Origin: Betaproteobacteria bacterium
GTDB taxonomy: Bacteria; Pseudomonadota; Gammaproteobacteria; Burkholderiales; SG8-41
Direction of reading: 5' to 3'
NCBI GenBank assembly: GCA_029883965.1
Contig: JAOUIN010000160.1
Coordinates: 1-5,452, forward strand
Length of the DNA: 5,452 nucleotides
The stretch's first letter is position 1; each line of letters opens with the position of its first letter. A program made the translations under genes and the position numbers. The notes under the pieces are model-generated. The model saw only the letters and a list, made by a program, of their open reading frames with translations, searched no databases and was not told the origin of the DNA. Shown here piece after piece: positions 1-5,452 of this stretch.

Positions 1-1
1 G

Positions 2-166
2 CGCGGCAGGCCGCCGGTGGACAAGGCGGCCCTGGCGCGGATGATCAGCGCGGTGTCGTGCTTCGGCGCCGCCGCGGGGCCGCGTCTCGCCGAACTCGAC
101 CTGAACCCGGTGCTCGCCGGACCCAAAGGCGTGGTCGCCGTAGACTGGCTGATGCAACTGGAGTAA
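2..166 (+). CDS. C-terminal end of ADP-forming acyl-CoA ligase (acetate--CoA ligase family, ATP-grasp end), 5' partial
   Basis: Only the last 54 codons and the TAA stop (164-166) are in the window; the gene starts upstream. The reading frame beginning at base 2 is open throughout. Its end carries the pattern E-L-D-L-N-P-V-L, then a short Gly-Pro-Lys-Gly turn, then V-V-A-V-D-W-L. This matches the end of the ATP-grasp domain in ADP-forming acetyl/acyl-CoA synthetases and related protein acetyltransferases, where the Glu-x-Asp-x-Asn-Pro motif lies at the nucleotide/metal site. Family members make an acyl-CoA from acid, CoA and ATP through a phospho-histidine intermediate, giving ADP and phosphate. 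The acyl-CoA dehydrogenase begins 14 bases after the stop, so the two are very likely co-transcribed, and this enzyme may activate the acid that the downstream genes degrade. Whether the full protein is a single-chain ligase or only a beta subunit cannot be seen. The family call is fairly safe; the substrate is unknown. Confidence 0.72.
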   Translation, partial: RGRPPVDKAALARMISAVSCFGAAAGPRLAELDLNPVLAGPKGVVAVDWLMQLE

Positions 167-168
167 CC

Positions 169-175
169 GAGGAGA
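169..175 (+). promoter_or_regulatory. Ribosome binding site fixing the acyl-CoA dehydrogenase start
   Basis: GAGGAGA lies five bases before the ATG at 181. It decides the start: the same frame is open back to an ATG at 58, but that longer start would lie wholly over the upstream coding region in another frame, and the extra Arg-rich residues do not resemble an acyl-CoA dehydrogenase N-terminus. Confidence 0.85.
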
Positions 176-180
176 AAACG

Positions 181-1368
181 ATGGATTTCACGTTGCCTGA
201 AGAACTGCGCATGCTGCGCGACACTGTTGCCCGGTTCGTCCGCGAAGAACTGCTGCCGCTGGAGCGTGACGTCATCAAGCGCGAAGCCGAACGCGGGCTG
301 ACCGATGCGCCGCTGATCGACCCCGATGTCGAAAAGGAATTGGGACGCAAGGCGAAAGAAATCGGCCTATATGGCATCGATGTGCCGGAGGAATACGGCG
401 GCCAGAATCTCGGCATGCTCGCCAAGGCAGTGGTGATCGAGGAACTGAAAACGAGCATCGTGCCCTTTGTACTGCCGCCGGACAGCCCGAATCTGTGGAT
501 GCTGCGCGAGACTTGCAAGGGTGATCAGATAAAAAAATATCTGCTGCCCTATGCCAGCGGTGACAAGAAAAGCGCCATTGCCATCTCGGAGCCTGGCGCA
601 GGGTCGGATCCCGCGGGCATGAAAACCCGCGCCGAATACAAAAACGGCAAATGGGTCATCAACGGCCAGAAAATCTGGATCAGCCACGCACGTCACGCCG
701 ATTTCATTATCGTCATGGCGGTCACGGATCCGGCCAAAGGATCGCGCGGCGGCATGACCGCTTTCCTGGTGGATAAGGGCACCAAGGGCCTGTCGATCCC
801 GTCGGTATTCAACACCATGGGCGAACACGCGCCGTACGCGGTGTTTCTCGACAATGTCGAACTGTCAGATGACCAGGTGCTGGGTGAGGTCGGCAACGGC
901 TTCGGGCCGATGCAGAACCGTCTGGGCGTGCGCCGTATGGAGATTGCGTGCCGCGCACTCGGTTATGCGCGACGTTGCATGGACCTGATGCTGAAGCAGG
1001 CCAATGAACGGAAGACCTTTGGTGCGCTGCTGGCCGAACGTCAGCAGGTGCAATGGTGGCTGGCCGACAGCTGGCAGGAAATGGAAATGGTGCGCTGGAT
1101 TACCTGGCGGCTGGCGTGGAAAATGGATCAGGGCGAACAAAACTGGCGGCGCGAAGCGGCCATGGTCAAATTGCAGGGCAGTGAAATGATTGCGCGTGTA
1201 TCGGATCGCGCCATCCAGCTGCTGGGCGGCATGGGGGTATCCAAGGACATGCCGCTGGAGTACATCGCCCGTGCCGTGCGCGTATTGCGCATCTTCGAAG
1301 GTCCGAGTGAAGTACATCGCTGGTTTATTGCGCGCGACCTGTTGCGCAATGGCATGCCCGCGGATTGA
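181..1368 (+). CDS. Acyl-CoA dehydrogenase (FAD-dependent), 395 aa
   Basis: This is a soluble flavoenzyme that inserts the 2,3 double bond into an acyl-CoA and passes electrons to ETF, the first oxidation of a beta-oxidation turn. The start at 181 gives M-D-F-T-L-P-E-E, typical of the family's N-terminal helical domain. The middle beta domain holds signature 1, A-I-S-E-P-G-A-G-S-D (residues 134-143), followed by K-I-W-I-S-H-A, which packs on the flavin. The C-terminal helical domain has R-K-T-F-G (277-281), Q-L-L-G-G-M-G and R-I-F-E-G-P-S-E. Glu373 in F-E-G is at the place of the catalytic base of MCAD-type enzymes (MCAD Glu376). The length is normal and no break is seen. It follows a probable acyl-CoA ligase by 14 bases and precedes the remaining beta-oxidation genes. 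No ETF genes are in the window. The C-terminal domain is rich in Trp (W-W, W-I-T-W-R). The chain-length or dicarboxylate preference cannot be told from the sequence. Confidence 0.95.
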   Translation: MDFTLPEELRMLRDTVARFVREELLPLERDVIKREAERGLTDAPLIDPDVEKELGRKAKEIGLYGIDVPEEYGGQNLGMLAKAVVIEELKTSIVPFVLPPDSPNLWMLRETCKGDQIKKYLLPYASGDKKSAIAISEPGAGSDPAGMKTRAEYKNGKWVINGQKIWISHARHADFIIVMAVTDPAKGSRGGMTAFLVDKGTKGLSIPSVFNTMGEHAPYAVFLDNVELSDDQVLGEVGNGFGPMQNRLGVRRMEIACRALGYARRCMDLMLKQANERKTFGALLAERQQVQWWLADSWQEMEMVRWITWRLAWKMDQGEQNWRREAAMVKLQGSEMIARVSDRAIQLLGGMGVSKDMPLEYIARAVRVLRIFEGPSEVHRWFIARDLLRNGMPAD

Positions 1369-1503
1369 GCCATGCGACGACTTCGCCCATCCTTAGAGTC
1401 CATATTGCAATAACTGCACTTCAGGCCCATGTGTCGCGCCTCTGCATCGGTTAAAATGGCAGGCACTTTGAACAATGACCATTTGAACTCATAGGATAGC
1501 CCC
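1369..1503 (+). promoter_or_regulatory. 135-base gap with weak internal promoter candidate
   Basis: This is the longest gap inside the gene cluster. It holds TAAAAT at 1452-1457, five of six matches to the sigma70 -10 box, but the bases about 17 upstream (around 1429-1434) fit a -35 box poorly. A start near 1464 would give a leader of about 40 bases. The leader would contain a direct repeat TTTGAAC (1467-1473 and 1482-1488, period 15). AGGA at 1493-1496 is the ribosome binding site of the next gene, with seven bases to its ATG. No convincing terminator follows the dehydrogenase gene, so read-through from upstream is also possible. Confidence 0.3.
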
Positions 1504-2319
1504 ATGAATGCACCCGCGACTGCCGCCGTCCCCATGACCGACCGTCTGCTGGCCGAGAAAAAAGACGGCATCGGCTGGATCACCTTCAACAACCCGGCCC
1601 GTCATAATGCGGTCTCGTTTGAAATGTGGCAGGCTCTTCCGGTGATTCTTGCCGATTTCGTGCAGGACCCTGCAGTTCGTGTGATCGTGCTCAAGGGTGC
1701 CGGCGAAAAAGCCTTCGTCGCAGGTGCCGACATTTCGCAGTTCAAGGAAAAACGCAGTGGCGAAGACGCGGTGCAGGCCTACAACGCTGCAGCCGACAAT
1801 GCGAGCAAGTCCCTGCAGGAGTGCGCCAAACCCACCATTGCGATGGTGCGCGGTTATTGCATCGGCGGCGGTACCGCAATCGCGGTGAACTGTGACATGC
1901 GCATTGCGTCCGAAGATGCCAAGTTCGGCGTGCCGGCCGGCAAGCTCGGCCTGGGTTACCGGTTTGTCGGGATCAAGCGCCTGACCGATGTGGTGGGACC
2001 GCAGTTCACTGCGGAAATTTTCTTCACCGCGCGCCAGTTTACGGCGCAGGAAGCGCTGCAGATGAATCTGGTGAACCGTGTCGTACCGGTTGCGGAACTG
2101 GAGAAATACACCGTCGATTACGCGACGATGATCGCCAATAACGCGCCGCTGACGATGGCGTCGGTGAAGGCCTCGCTCATCGAATGCCTCAAGGATCCGG
2201 CCAAACGCGATTTGGAGAAGCTGCAGAAGATGGTGGATGTCTGCTACAAGAGCGAGGACTACAAAGAAGGACAGACGGCATTCATGGAAAAGCGCAAGCC
2301 GGTGTTCAAGGGGAAATAG
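1504..2319 (+). CDS. Enoyl-CoA hydratase/isomerase (crotonase) family protein lacking both classical catalytic Glu, 271 aa
   Basis: This is a crotonase-fold protein of normal length, placed where the hydratase of a beta-oxidation operon is expected. The start ATG has AGGA seven bases before it. The oxyanion-hole elements are present: F-V-A-G-A-D-I (residues 71-77) and G-Y-C-I-G-G-G (117-123), which bind the thioester carbonyl. In rat mitochondrial enoyl-CoA hydratase, Glu144 and Glu164 activate the water. Aligned through G-G-G-x-E and Q-P-E, the matching residues here are Ala125 (in G-G-G-T-A) and Ala145 (in V-P-A-G), with the same 20-residue spacing. The acyl-CoA fold and oxyanion chemistry are therefore supported, but classical syn-hydration is not. 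Crotonases without these glutamates include isomerases, decarboxylases, hydrolases and poorly characterised proteins often named enoyl-CoA hydratase. Its position before the hydroxyacyl-CoA dehydrogenase argues for a role in the same pathway. The family call is certain; the exact reaction is open. Confidence 0.93.
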   Translation: MNAPATAAVPMTDRLLAEKKDGIGWITFNNPARHNAVSFEMWQALPVILADFVQDPAVRVIVLKGAGEKAFVAGADISQFKEKRSGEDAVQAYNAAADNASKSLQECAKPTIAMVRGYCIGGGTAIAVNCDMRIASEDAKFGVPAGKLGLGYRFVGIKRLTDVVGPQFTAEIFFTARQFTAQEALQMNLVNRVVPVAELEKYTVDYATMIANNAPLTMASVKASLIECLKDPAKRDLEKLQKMVDVCYKSEDYKEGQTAFMEKRKPVFKGK

Positions 2320-2348
2320 TCGCAAGCTATTGATTATTAATATAATTT

Positions 2349-2353
2349 AAAGG
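2349..2353 (+). promoter_or_regulatory. Ribosome binding site in an AT-rich spacer
   Basis: AAAGG lies six bases before the ATG at 2360. It sits at the end of an AT-only stretch, with one G in 2328-2351, that fills most of the 40-base gap after the crotonase-family gene. The low GC of this spacer should keep the site free of RNA structure, an inference from base composition. Confidence 0.6.
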
Positions 2354-2359
2354 TTATTC

Positions 2360-3889
2360 ATGACTTTTGACGCCAACCGCGCCGATCTGTGTATAGGCGT
2401 AATCGGTACCGGTGCCATGGGGCGCGGCATCGTGCAGGTATCGGCAGCCGGCGGCATGCACGTATTGATGATGGACACGCGGGCAGGTGCGGCCGAAGAA
2501 GCGCGTGACTTTGTCGCCAAAATGCTGACGCGCGCAGCGGAGAAGGGCAGCATGAGCAAGGCCGACGCCGACGCCGCTACGGGGCGTATCCGGGTTGCGC
2601 AGTCCATGGCGGAATTCAAGGACTGCCATATGGTCGTCGAGGCCATCGTCGAGAACCTCGATGCCAAGCGCGCGCTGTTTGCCGAACTCGAGGGCATCGT
2701 CGGCCCGGAATGCATACTCGCAACCAACACGTCATCGATGTCGGTGACGACCATCGGCGCGAAACTAAAGACACCGCAGCGCTTCGCCGGGCTGCATTTC
2801 TTCAATCCGGTACCGCTGATGAAACTGGTCGAGGTCATCGATGGCCTGCTGACCGAAAACTGGGTATCCGAGGCCCTGATGATCATTGGCAAGCGCATGA
2901 CGCGCGAACCGGTGCGGTTGACCGATGCGCCGGGTTTCCTGGTGAACCAGGTCGGCCGCGGCTTCACGCTCGAAGCATCGCATCTGGTCTATGAGGGGAT
3001 TGCATCGTTTGTCGATGTCGATCGCGTGATGCGCGACGTCGGCGGGTTTCGCATGGGCCCGTTCGAACTGATGGAGCTCACCGGACTCGATGTCACCCAG
3101 CCGGCCTCGGTGCTGATCTACAACCAGTTTTTCCAGGAACCGCGTTACCGGCCGAACCTGATCATGCAGTCGCGTTACGAAGCTGGAGTGCTGGGGCGGA
3201 AAAGCAAAAAGGGCTTCTATGATTACGACGCCGACATGAAACCCGTCGTTGCACCGGAAGCGCCTGCGCCGTCAACTCGCCCGAACAGCGTGTGGGTGAG
3301 CAAGGCCGAACCCCAGTGCCACGAAGTGCTATGCGCACTGCTGACCAAGCTTGGTGCCAATATTGAAACAGGCGCCAAGCCGACTGCCAAAGCCCTGATC
3401 CTGGTGACGCCCGTCGGCAAGGACGCCACGACCTGTGCCGTGGAAGAGGGCCTGGATCCCAAACGCACCGTCGCCGTTGATACGCTGTTCCCGATGGTTA
3501 AGCGCCGCACCATCATGGGCACGCCGCTGACCGATGCAGCGATGCGTGACGCTGCGCACGGCCTGCTGGCTTCTGATGGTGTGCCGGTAACGGTCTGTCG
3601 CGACAGCCCCGGCTTCATTGCCCAGCGCATCGTCGCGATGATCGTCAATATCGGCTGTTCTATCGCGCAAAGCCGCACGGCGCAGCCCGCCGACATCGAC
3701 AAGGCGGTTACGCTGGGCCTGAACTACCCGAACGGCCCGTTGAAATTCGGTGATGTCGTCGGCGCGGACCGCATTTATCGCGTGTTGATGAATATGAACG
3801 GCATTTACGCCGATCCGCGTTATCGCCCGAATATCTGGATGACCCGGCGCGCCAAACTTGGCGTTTCGCTGCTGACTCCCGAACCCTGA
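2360..3889 (+). CDS. 3-hydroxyacyl-CoA dehydrogenase, PaaH-type with duplicated C-terminal domain, 509 aa
   Basis: This enzyme oxidises an L-3-hydroxyacyl-CoA to the 3-ketoacyl-CoA with NAD+. The N-terminal Rossmann domain has G-x-G-x-x-G at residues 16-21, and Asp39 ends the second strand, as in NAD-preferring enzymes. The catalytic set of human HADH (Ser137, His158, Glu170, Asn208) is present with identical spacing: Ser125 in N-T-S-S, His146 in H-F-F-N-P, Glu158 in L-V-E-V and Asn196 in G-F-L-V-N. The first C-terminal domain runs from about 189 to 290. After a Pro/Ala-rich linker (about 298-308) and an intermediate segment, a second copy runs from about 415 to the end, with D-S-P-G-F and P-R-Y-R-P-N repeating motifs of the first copy. 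The size and architecture match the roughly 500-residue PaaH/PaaC group, which acts on 3-hydroxyadipyl-CoA in phenylacetate degradation. No other paa genes are seen, so the substrate may differ. The thiolase follows after 19 bases. Confidence 0.95.
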   Translation: MTFDANRADLCIGVIGTGAMGRGIVQVSAAGGMHVLMMDTRAGAAEEARDFVAKMLTRAAEKGSMSKADADAATGRIRVAQSMAEFKDCHMVVEAIVENLDAKRALFAELEGIVGPECILATNTSSMSVTTIGAKLKTPQRFAGLHFFNPVPLMKLVEVIDGLLTENWVSEALMIIGKRMTREPVRLTDAPGFLVNQVGRGFTLEASHLVYEGIASFVDVDRVMRDVGGFRMGPFELMELTGLDVTQPASVLIYNQFFQEPRYRPNLIMQSRYEAGVLGRKSKKGFYDYDADMKPVVAPEAPAPSTRPNSVWVSKAEPQCHEVLCALLTKLGANIETGAKPTAKALILVTPVGKDATTCAVEEGLDPKRTVAVDTLFPMVKRRTIMGTPLTDAAMRDAAHGLLASDGVPVTVCRDSPGFIAQRIVAMIVNIGCSIAQSRTAQPADIDKAVTLGLNYPNGPLKFGDVVGADRIYRVLMNMNGIYADPRYRPNIWMTRRAKLGVSLLTPEP

Positions 3890-3895
3890 TTACCT

Positions 3896-3903
3896 GAGAG
3901 GAA
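3896..3903 (+). promoter_or_regulatory. Ribosome binding site of the thiolase gene
   Basis: GAGAGGAA in the 19-base gap places AGGA six bases before the ATG at 3909, an optimal spacing. It supports this ATG as the start. Confidence 0.75.
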
Positions 3904-3908
3904 CCATC

Positions 3909-5111
3909 ATGCTCGATGCTTATATCTACGAAGGATTGCGCACCCCGTTCGGCCGCCACGGCGGCTCACTGGCGAAAGTCCGCCCCGACGACATGCTCGC
4001 CGGCGTCATGAAAGACGTGATGGCGAAATCCAAGTTCAAGGTGGAACAGGTCGAGGACATCGTCGTCGGCTGCGGCAACCAGAGCGGTGAAGACAGCCGC
4101 TGCGTGGCGCGCCATGCCGGACTAGCGGCAGGATTCCCGATTGAAATCCCCGGTACCGTCCTGCAGCGTAACTGCGCCAGCGGCCTGGGCGCGCTGGCCC
4201 ACGCCGCACATTCGATTACTGCGGGCGAGGGCGATGTGTTCATCGTCGGAGGTGTCGAGAGCATGAGCCGCTCGCCGATCATCATCAGCCGTGCCGAAAG
4301 CCCGTTTGATCGCGGCATCAAGATGGCCGACACCACTATCGGCCCGCGTTTCTCCAATCCGAAACTCGCCAAGCAGTTTGGTGATCATCAGATGCCGCAG
4401 ACCGCGGACAACCTGGCGAAGGAATATGGCATCACCCGCGAGCAGGCCGACACGTTTGCGGCTGCGTCCCAGCACAAATTCGCGGTCGCCAAAGGCGAGG
4501 GTTTCTTCGCCGGAGAAATCGCGGCGGTTGAGTTGCCGCCCACCCGCAAGGGCCCGGTCCCGGCGGTCACCGAAGACGAACATCCCCGTCCCGGCACCGA
4601 AATCGCTGCTCTGGCCAAGATGAAAACCCTTTATGAAGGCGGCGTCACCACGGCGGGAAATGCATCCGGCGTCAATGATGGCGCGGTTGCGCTGGTCGTG
4701 GGCTCACTCGCCGCCGGCGAAAAAGCCGGTGCAAAGCCGTTGGCCCGCGTCATCGCCAGCGCTGCAATGGGCGTGCGTCCCGACATCATGGGCATCGGTC
4801 CCGTTGCCGCTTCACAAAAAGCGCTGGCGCGTATCGGACTCAGCCTGAAAGACATGGACATCATCGAAATCAATGAAGCCTTCGCTGCGCAGGTGCTGGC
4901 GTGCCTGAAAGGACTCGGCGTGGCCTTCGATGACAAACGCGTCAACCCGAACGGTGGTGCAATCGCGGTCGGTCACCCGATCGGCGCTTCCGGTGCGAGG
5001 ATTGCCCTCACTGCGGCCCGCCAACTGCAACGCAGCGGTGGGAAATATGCACTGGTTTCGCTGTGCATAGGCGGCGGGCAGGGGATGGCGGTAGTGCTCG
5101 AGCGCGTTTGA
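3909..5111 (+). CDS. Thiolase (acetyl-CoA C-acyltransferase), beta-ketoadipyl-CoA thiolase-like, 400 aa
   Basis: This enzyme splits a 3-ketoacyl-CoA with CoA into acetyl-CoA and a shortened acyl-CoA, closing the beta-oxidation turn. The nucleophile is Cys89 in R-N-C-A-S-G, the same number as in the well-studied Zoogloea thiolase. The other active-site loops are N-E-A-F-A (Asn322), G-H-P-I-G (His356) and C-I-G-G-G-Q-G (Cys386, the acid/base cysteine). G-G-V-E-S-M-S-R and T-A-G-N-A-S-G-V-N-D-G-A are also family hallmarks. D-T-T-I-G-x-R-F, followed by N-P-K-L and Q-F-G, and D-E-H-P-R-P resemble the PcaF/PaaJ branch, which cleaves beta-ketoadipyl-CoA to succinyl-CoA and acetyl-CoA. The length is typical and all catalytic residues are present. 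It is the last gene of the operon; a hairpin terminator starts five bases after its stop. Assignment to the degradative thiolase class is firm; the acyl substrate is inferred only by resemblance. Confidence 0.95.
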   Translation: MLDAYIYEGLRTPFGRHGGSLAKVRPDDMLAGVMKDVMAKSKFKVEQVEDIVVGCGNQSGEDSRCVARHAGLAAGFPIEIPGTVLQRNCASGLGALAHAAHSITAGEGDVFIVGGVESMSRSPIIISRAESPFDRGIKMADTTIGPRFSNPKLAKQFGDHQMPQTADNLAKEYGITREQADTFAAASQHKFAVAKGEGFFAGEIAAVELPPTRKGPVPAVTEDEHPRPGTEIAALAKMKTLYEGGVTTAGNASGVNDGAVALVVGSLAAGEKAGAKPLARVIASAAMGVRPDIMGIGPVAASQKALARIGLSLKDMDIIEINEAFAAQVLACLKGLGVAFDDKRVNPNGGAIAVGHPIGASGARIALTAARQLQRSGGKYALVSLCIGGGQGMAVVLERV

Positions 5112-5115
5112 AAGG

Positions 5116-5162
5116 GGCGGCGGCTGTTGCCGTTCCGCAGGCAGCGGCCGCCGTTTCTTTTT
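5116..5162 (+). terminator. Rho-independent terminator ending the beta-oxidation operon
   Basis: GGCGGCGGCTG (5116-5126) pairs with CAGCGGCCGCC (5142-5152) with a single mismatch, across a 15-base loop. TTTCTTTTT follows at 5154-5162. The GC-rich stem plus T-tract just after the thiolase stop is a textbook intrinsic terminator. Confidence 0.85.
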
Positions 5163-5174
5163 GATTCAAATCAC
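5161..5174. promoter_or_regulatory. FNR/Anr-like palindrome (candidate operator)
   Basis: TTGAT-TCAA-ATCAC matches the FNR/Anr consensus TTGAT-N4-ATCAA at nine of ten defined bases. It overlaps the last T residues of the terminator. A TATACA-like -10 at 5200-5205 would put the start near 5212 and the palindrome centre about 44 bases upstream, close to the -41.5 of typical FNR-activated promoters. A chance match in AT-rich DNA is possible. Confidence 0.35.
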
Positions 5175-5224
5175 TATTCCGGCATTTAAGCTTCGAATTT
5201 ATACACGCGCCGAGGTGCCAAACT

Positions 5225-5237
5225 TAACAAAATGTTA
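5225..5237. promoter_or_regulatory. Short AT-rich inverted repeat just upstream of a -35 box
   Basis: TAACA-AAA-TGTTA is a perfect 5-base inverted repeat. It ends three bases before the TTGCCC -35 box, so it could be a regulator site or, with the surrounding A/T bases (5219-5240), an UP element. The arms are short and the call is tentative. Confidence 0.3.
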
Positions 5238-5240
5238 GAT

Positions 5241-5269
5241 TTGCCCGGTTGTGTGGGCGCGGGCATAAT
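5241..5269 (+). promoter_or_regulatory. Sigma70-type promoter for the 3'-end gene
   Basis: TTGCCC (5241-5246, four of six matches to TTGACA), an exact 17-base spacer and CATAAT (5264-5269, five of six matches to TATAAT) form the best promoter in the window. The expected start is near 5276, leaving a leader of about 36 bases before the GTG at 5312. It lies downstream of the operon terminator, as expected for an independent transcription unit. Confidence 0.65.
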
Positions 5270-5311
5270 TTACGACATAAGAATTCAAGACTGAGGGTCA
5301 GGGGTTAGGTC

Positions 5312-5452
5312 GTGGATGATATGGAAACGATAACCGCTTTAAAGCAAGGGACACCCTTGCCCCCGCAAAAGCTGATTGAGCTGCGGTCGAAAGGCATGCA
5401 CACGGTGCGATTTGAGTTTATCGTCCGGCTGCTCCGGCTGAATACCCAGATC
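5312..5452 (+). CDS. Unrecognised protein, N-terminal 47 codons, 3' partial
   Basis: An open frame runs from GTG at 5312 to the window edge without a stop. AGGGG at 5300-5304 lies seven bases before the GTG, and an in-frame TAG at 5306-5308 rules out any earlier start. The only rival is the in-frame ATG at 5321, three codons later, which has a weaker and more distant AGGT. A good promoter and a terminator lie upstream, which supports a real separate gene. The visible residues begin V-D-D-M-E-T-I-T-A-L, include a T-P-L-P-P-Q-K turn and then a mixed basic and hydrophobic, probably helical stretch (F-E-F-I-V-R-L-L-R-L). There is no signal peptide or clear membrane segment. I do not recognise the family, and nothing links it functionally to the beta-oxidation genes. 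Confidence 0.6.
   Translation, partial: MDDMETITALKQGTPLPPQKLIELRSKGMHTVRFEFIVRLLRLNTQI

Noticed and set aside
58..180. In-frame 41-codon N-terminal extension of the acyl-CoA dehydrogenase
   Set aside because: It overlaps the upstream ligase end in a different frame, is Arg-rich without resemblance to the family, and the strong Shine-Dalgarno at 169-175 points to ATG 181.
1374..1386. GCGA-TCGC inverted repeat after the acyl-CoA dehydrogenase stop as a terminator
   Set aside because: The stem is only four base pairs and no T-tract follows.
1468..1497. TTGAAC with TAGGAT 18 bases later as a promoter for the crotonase-family gene
   Set aside because: Transcription would begin at about the ATG itself, giving a leaderless RNA, and TAGGAT overlaps the evident Shine-Dalgarno AGGA.
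1489..2325. Long antisense open frame (278 codons) opposite the crotonase-family gene
   Set aside because: It mirrors a certain coding gene almost end to end, a usual result of GC-rich codon bias, and its translation (His/Arg/Phe-rich) shows no known domain.
2341..2346. Perfect TATAAT box before the 3-hydroxyacyl-CoA dehydrogenase
   Set aside because: No -35-like sequence lies 16-18 bases upstream, and a start about seven bases downstream would fall at or past the ribosome binding site (2349-2353). It is probably chance in an AT-rich spacer.
1..5452. Mobile elements, CRISPR arrays, tRNA/rRNA genes or defence systems
   Set aside because: No transposase, terminal repeats, regularly spaced repeats or RNA gene signatures were seen; the genes are ordinary metabolic ones with uniform composition.

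Overview
This window is a piece of a GC-rich bacterial chromosome, probably from a proteobacterium and perhaps a betaproteobacterium. That placement is an inference from the GC-rich codons, the strong Shine-Dalgarno sites and the type of beta-oxidation enzymes; nothing in the window fixes the taxon. All recognisable genes lie on the + strand and are tightly spaced. No mobile element, tRNA, rRNA, CRISPR array or phage gene is visible.

Layout: (1) positions 2-166 hold the last 54 codons of a gene that looks like the ATP-grasp end of an ADP-forming acyl-CoA ligase. (2) After 14 bases comes an acyl-CoA dehydrogenase (181-1368). (3) A 135-base gap (1369-1503) carries a weak promoter candidate and a short direct repeat. 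(4) Then follow a crotonase-family protein (1504-2319), a two-lobed PaaH-type 3-hydroxyacyl-CoA dehydrogenase (2360-3889) and a beta-ketoadipyl-CoA-type thiolase (3909-5111). (5) A strong hairpin terminator (5116-5162) closes the operon. (6) The last 290 bases hold a new regulatory region, with an FNR/Anr-like palindrome, a good sigma70-type promoter and an AT-rich inverted repeat. The first 47 codons of an unrecognised protein (from 5312) run off the end.

Together the genes would make one full beta-oxidation turn: activation of an acid to its CoA thioester, 2,3-dehydrogenation, hydration, oxidation of the 3-hydroxyl, and thiolytic removal of acetyl-CoA. The PaaH-type dehydrogenase and PcaF/PaaJ-type thiolase hint at a dicarboxylic or otherwise ring-derived acyl-CoA rather than a plain fatty acid, but the substrate cannot be read from the sequence.

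The most notable point is that the crotonase-family protein has alanine at both positions where classical enoyl-CoA hydratases carry their catalytic glutamates. The hydration step of this cluster is therefore not safely assigned. Otherwise the window looks like an ordinary catabolic operon, and I see no convincing sign of a new kind of system.
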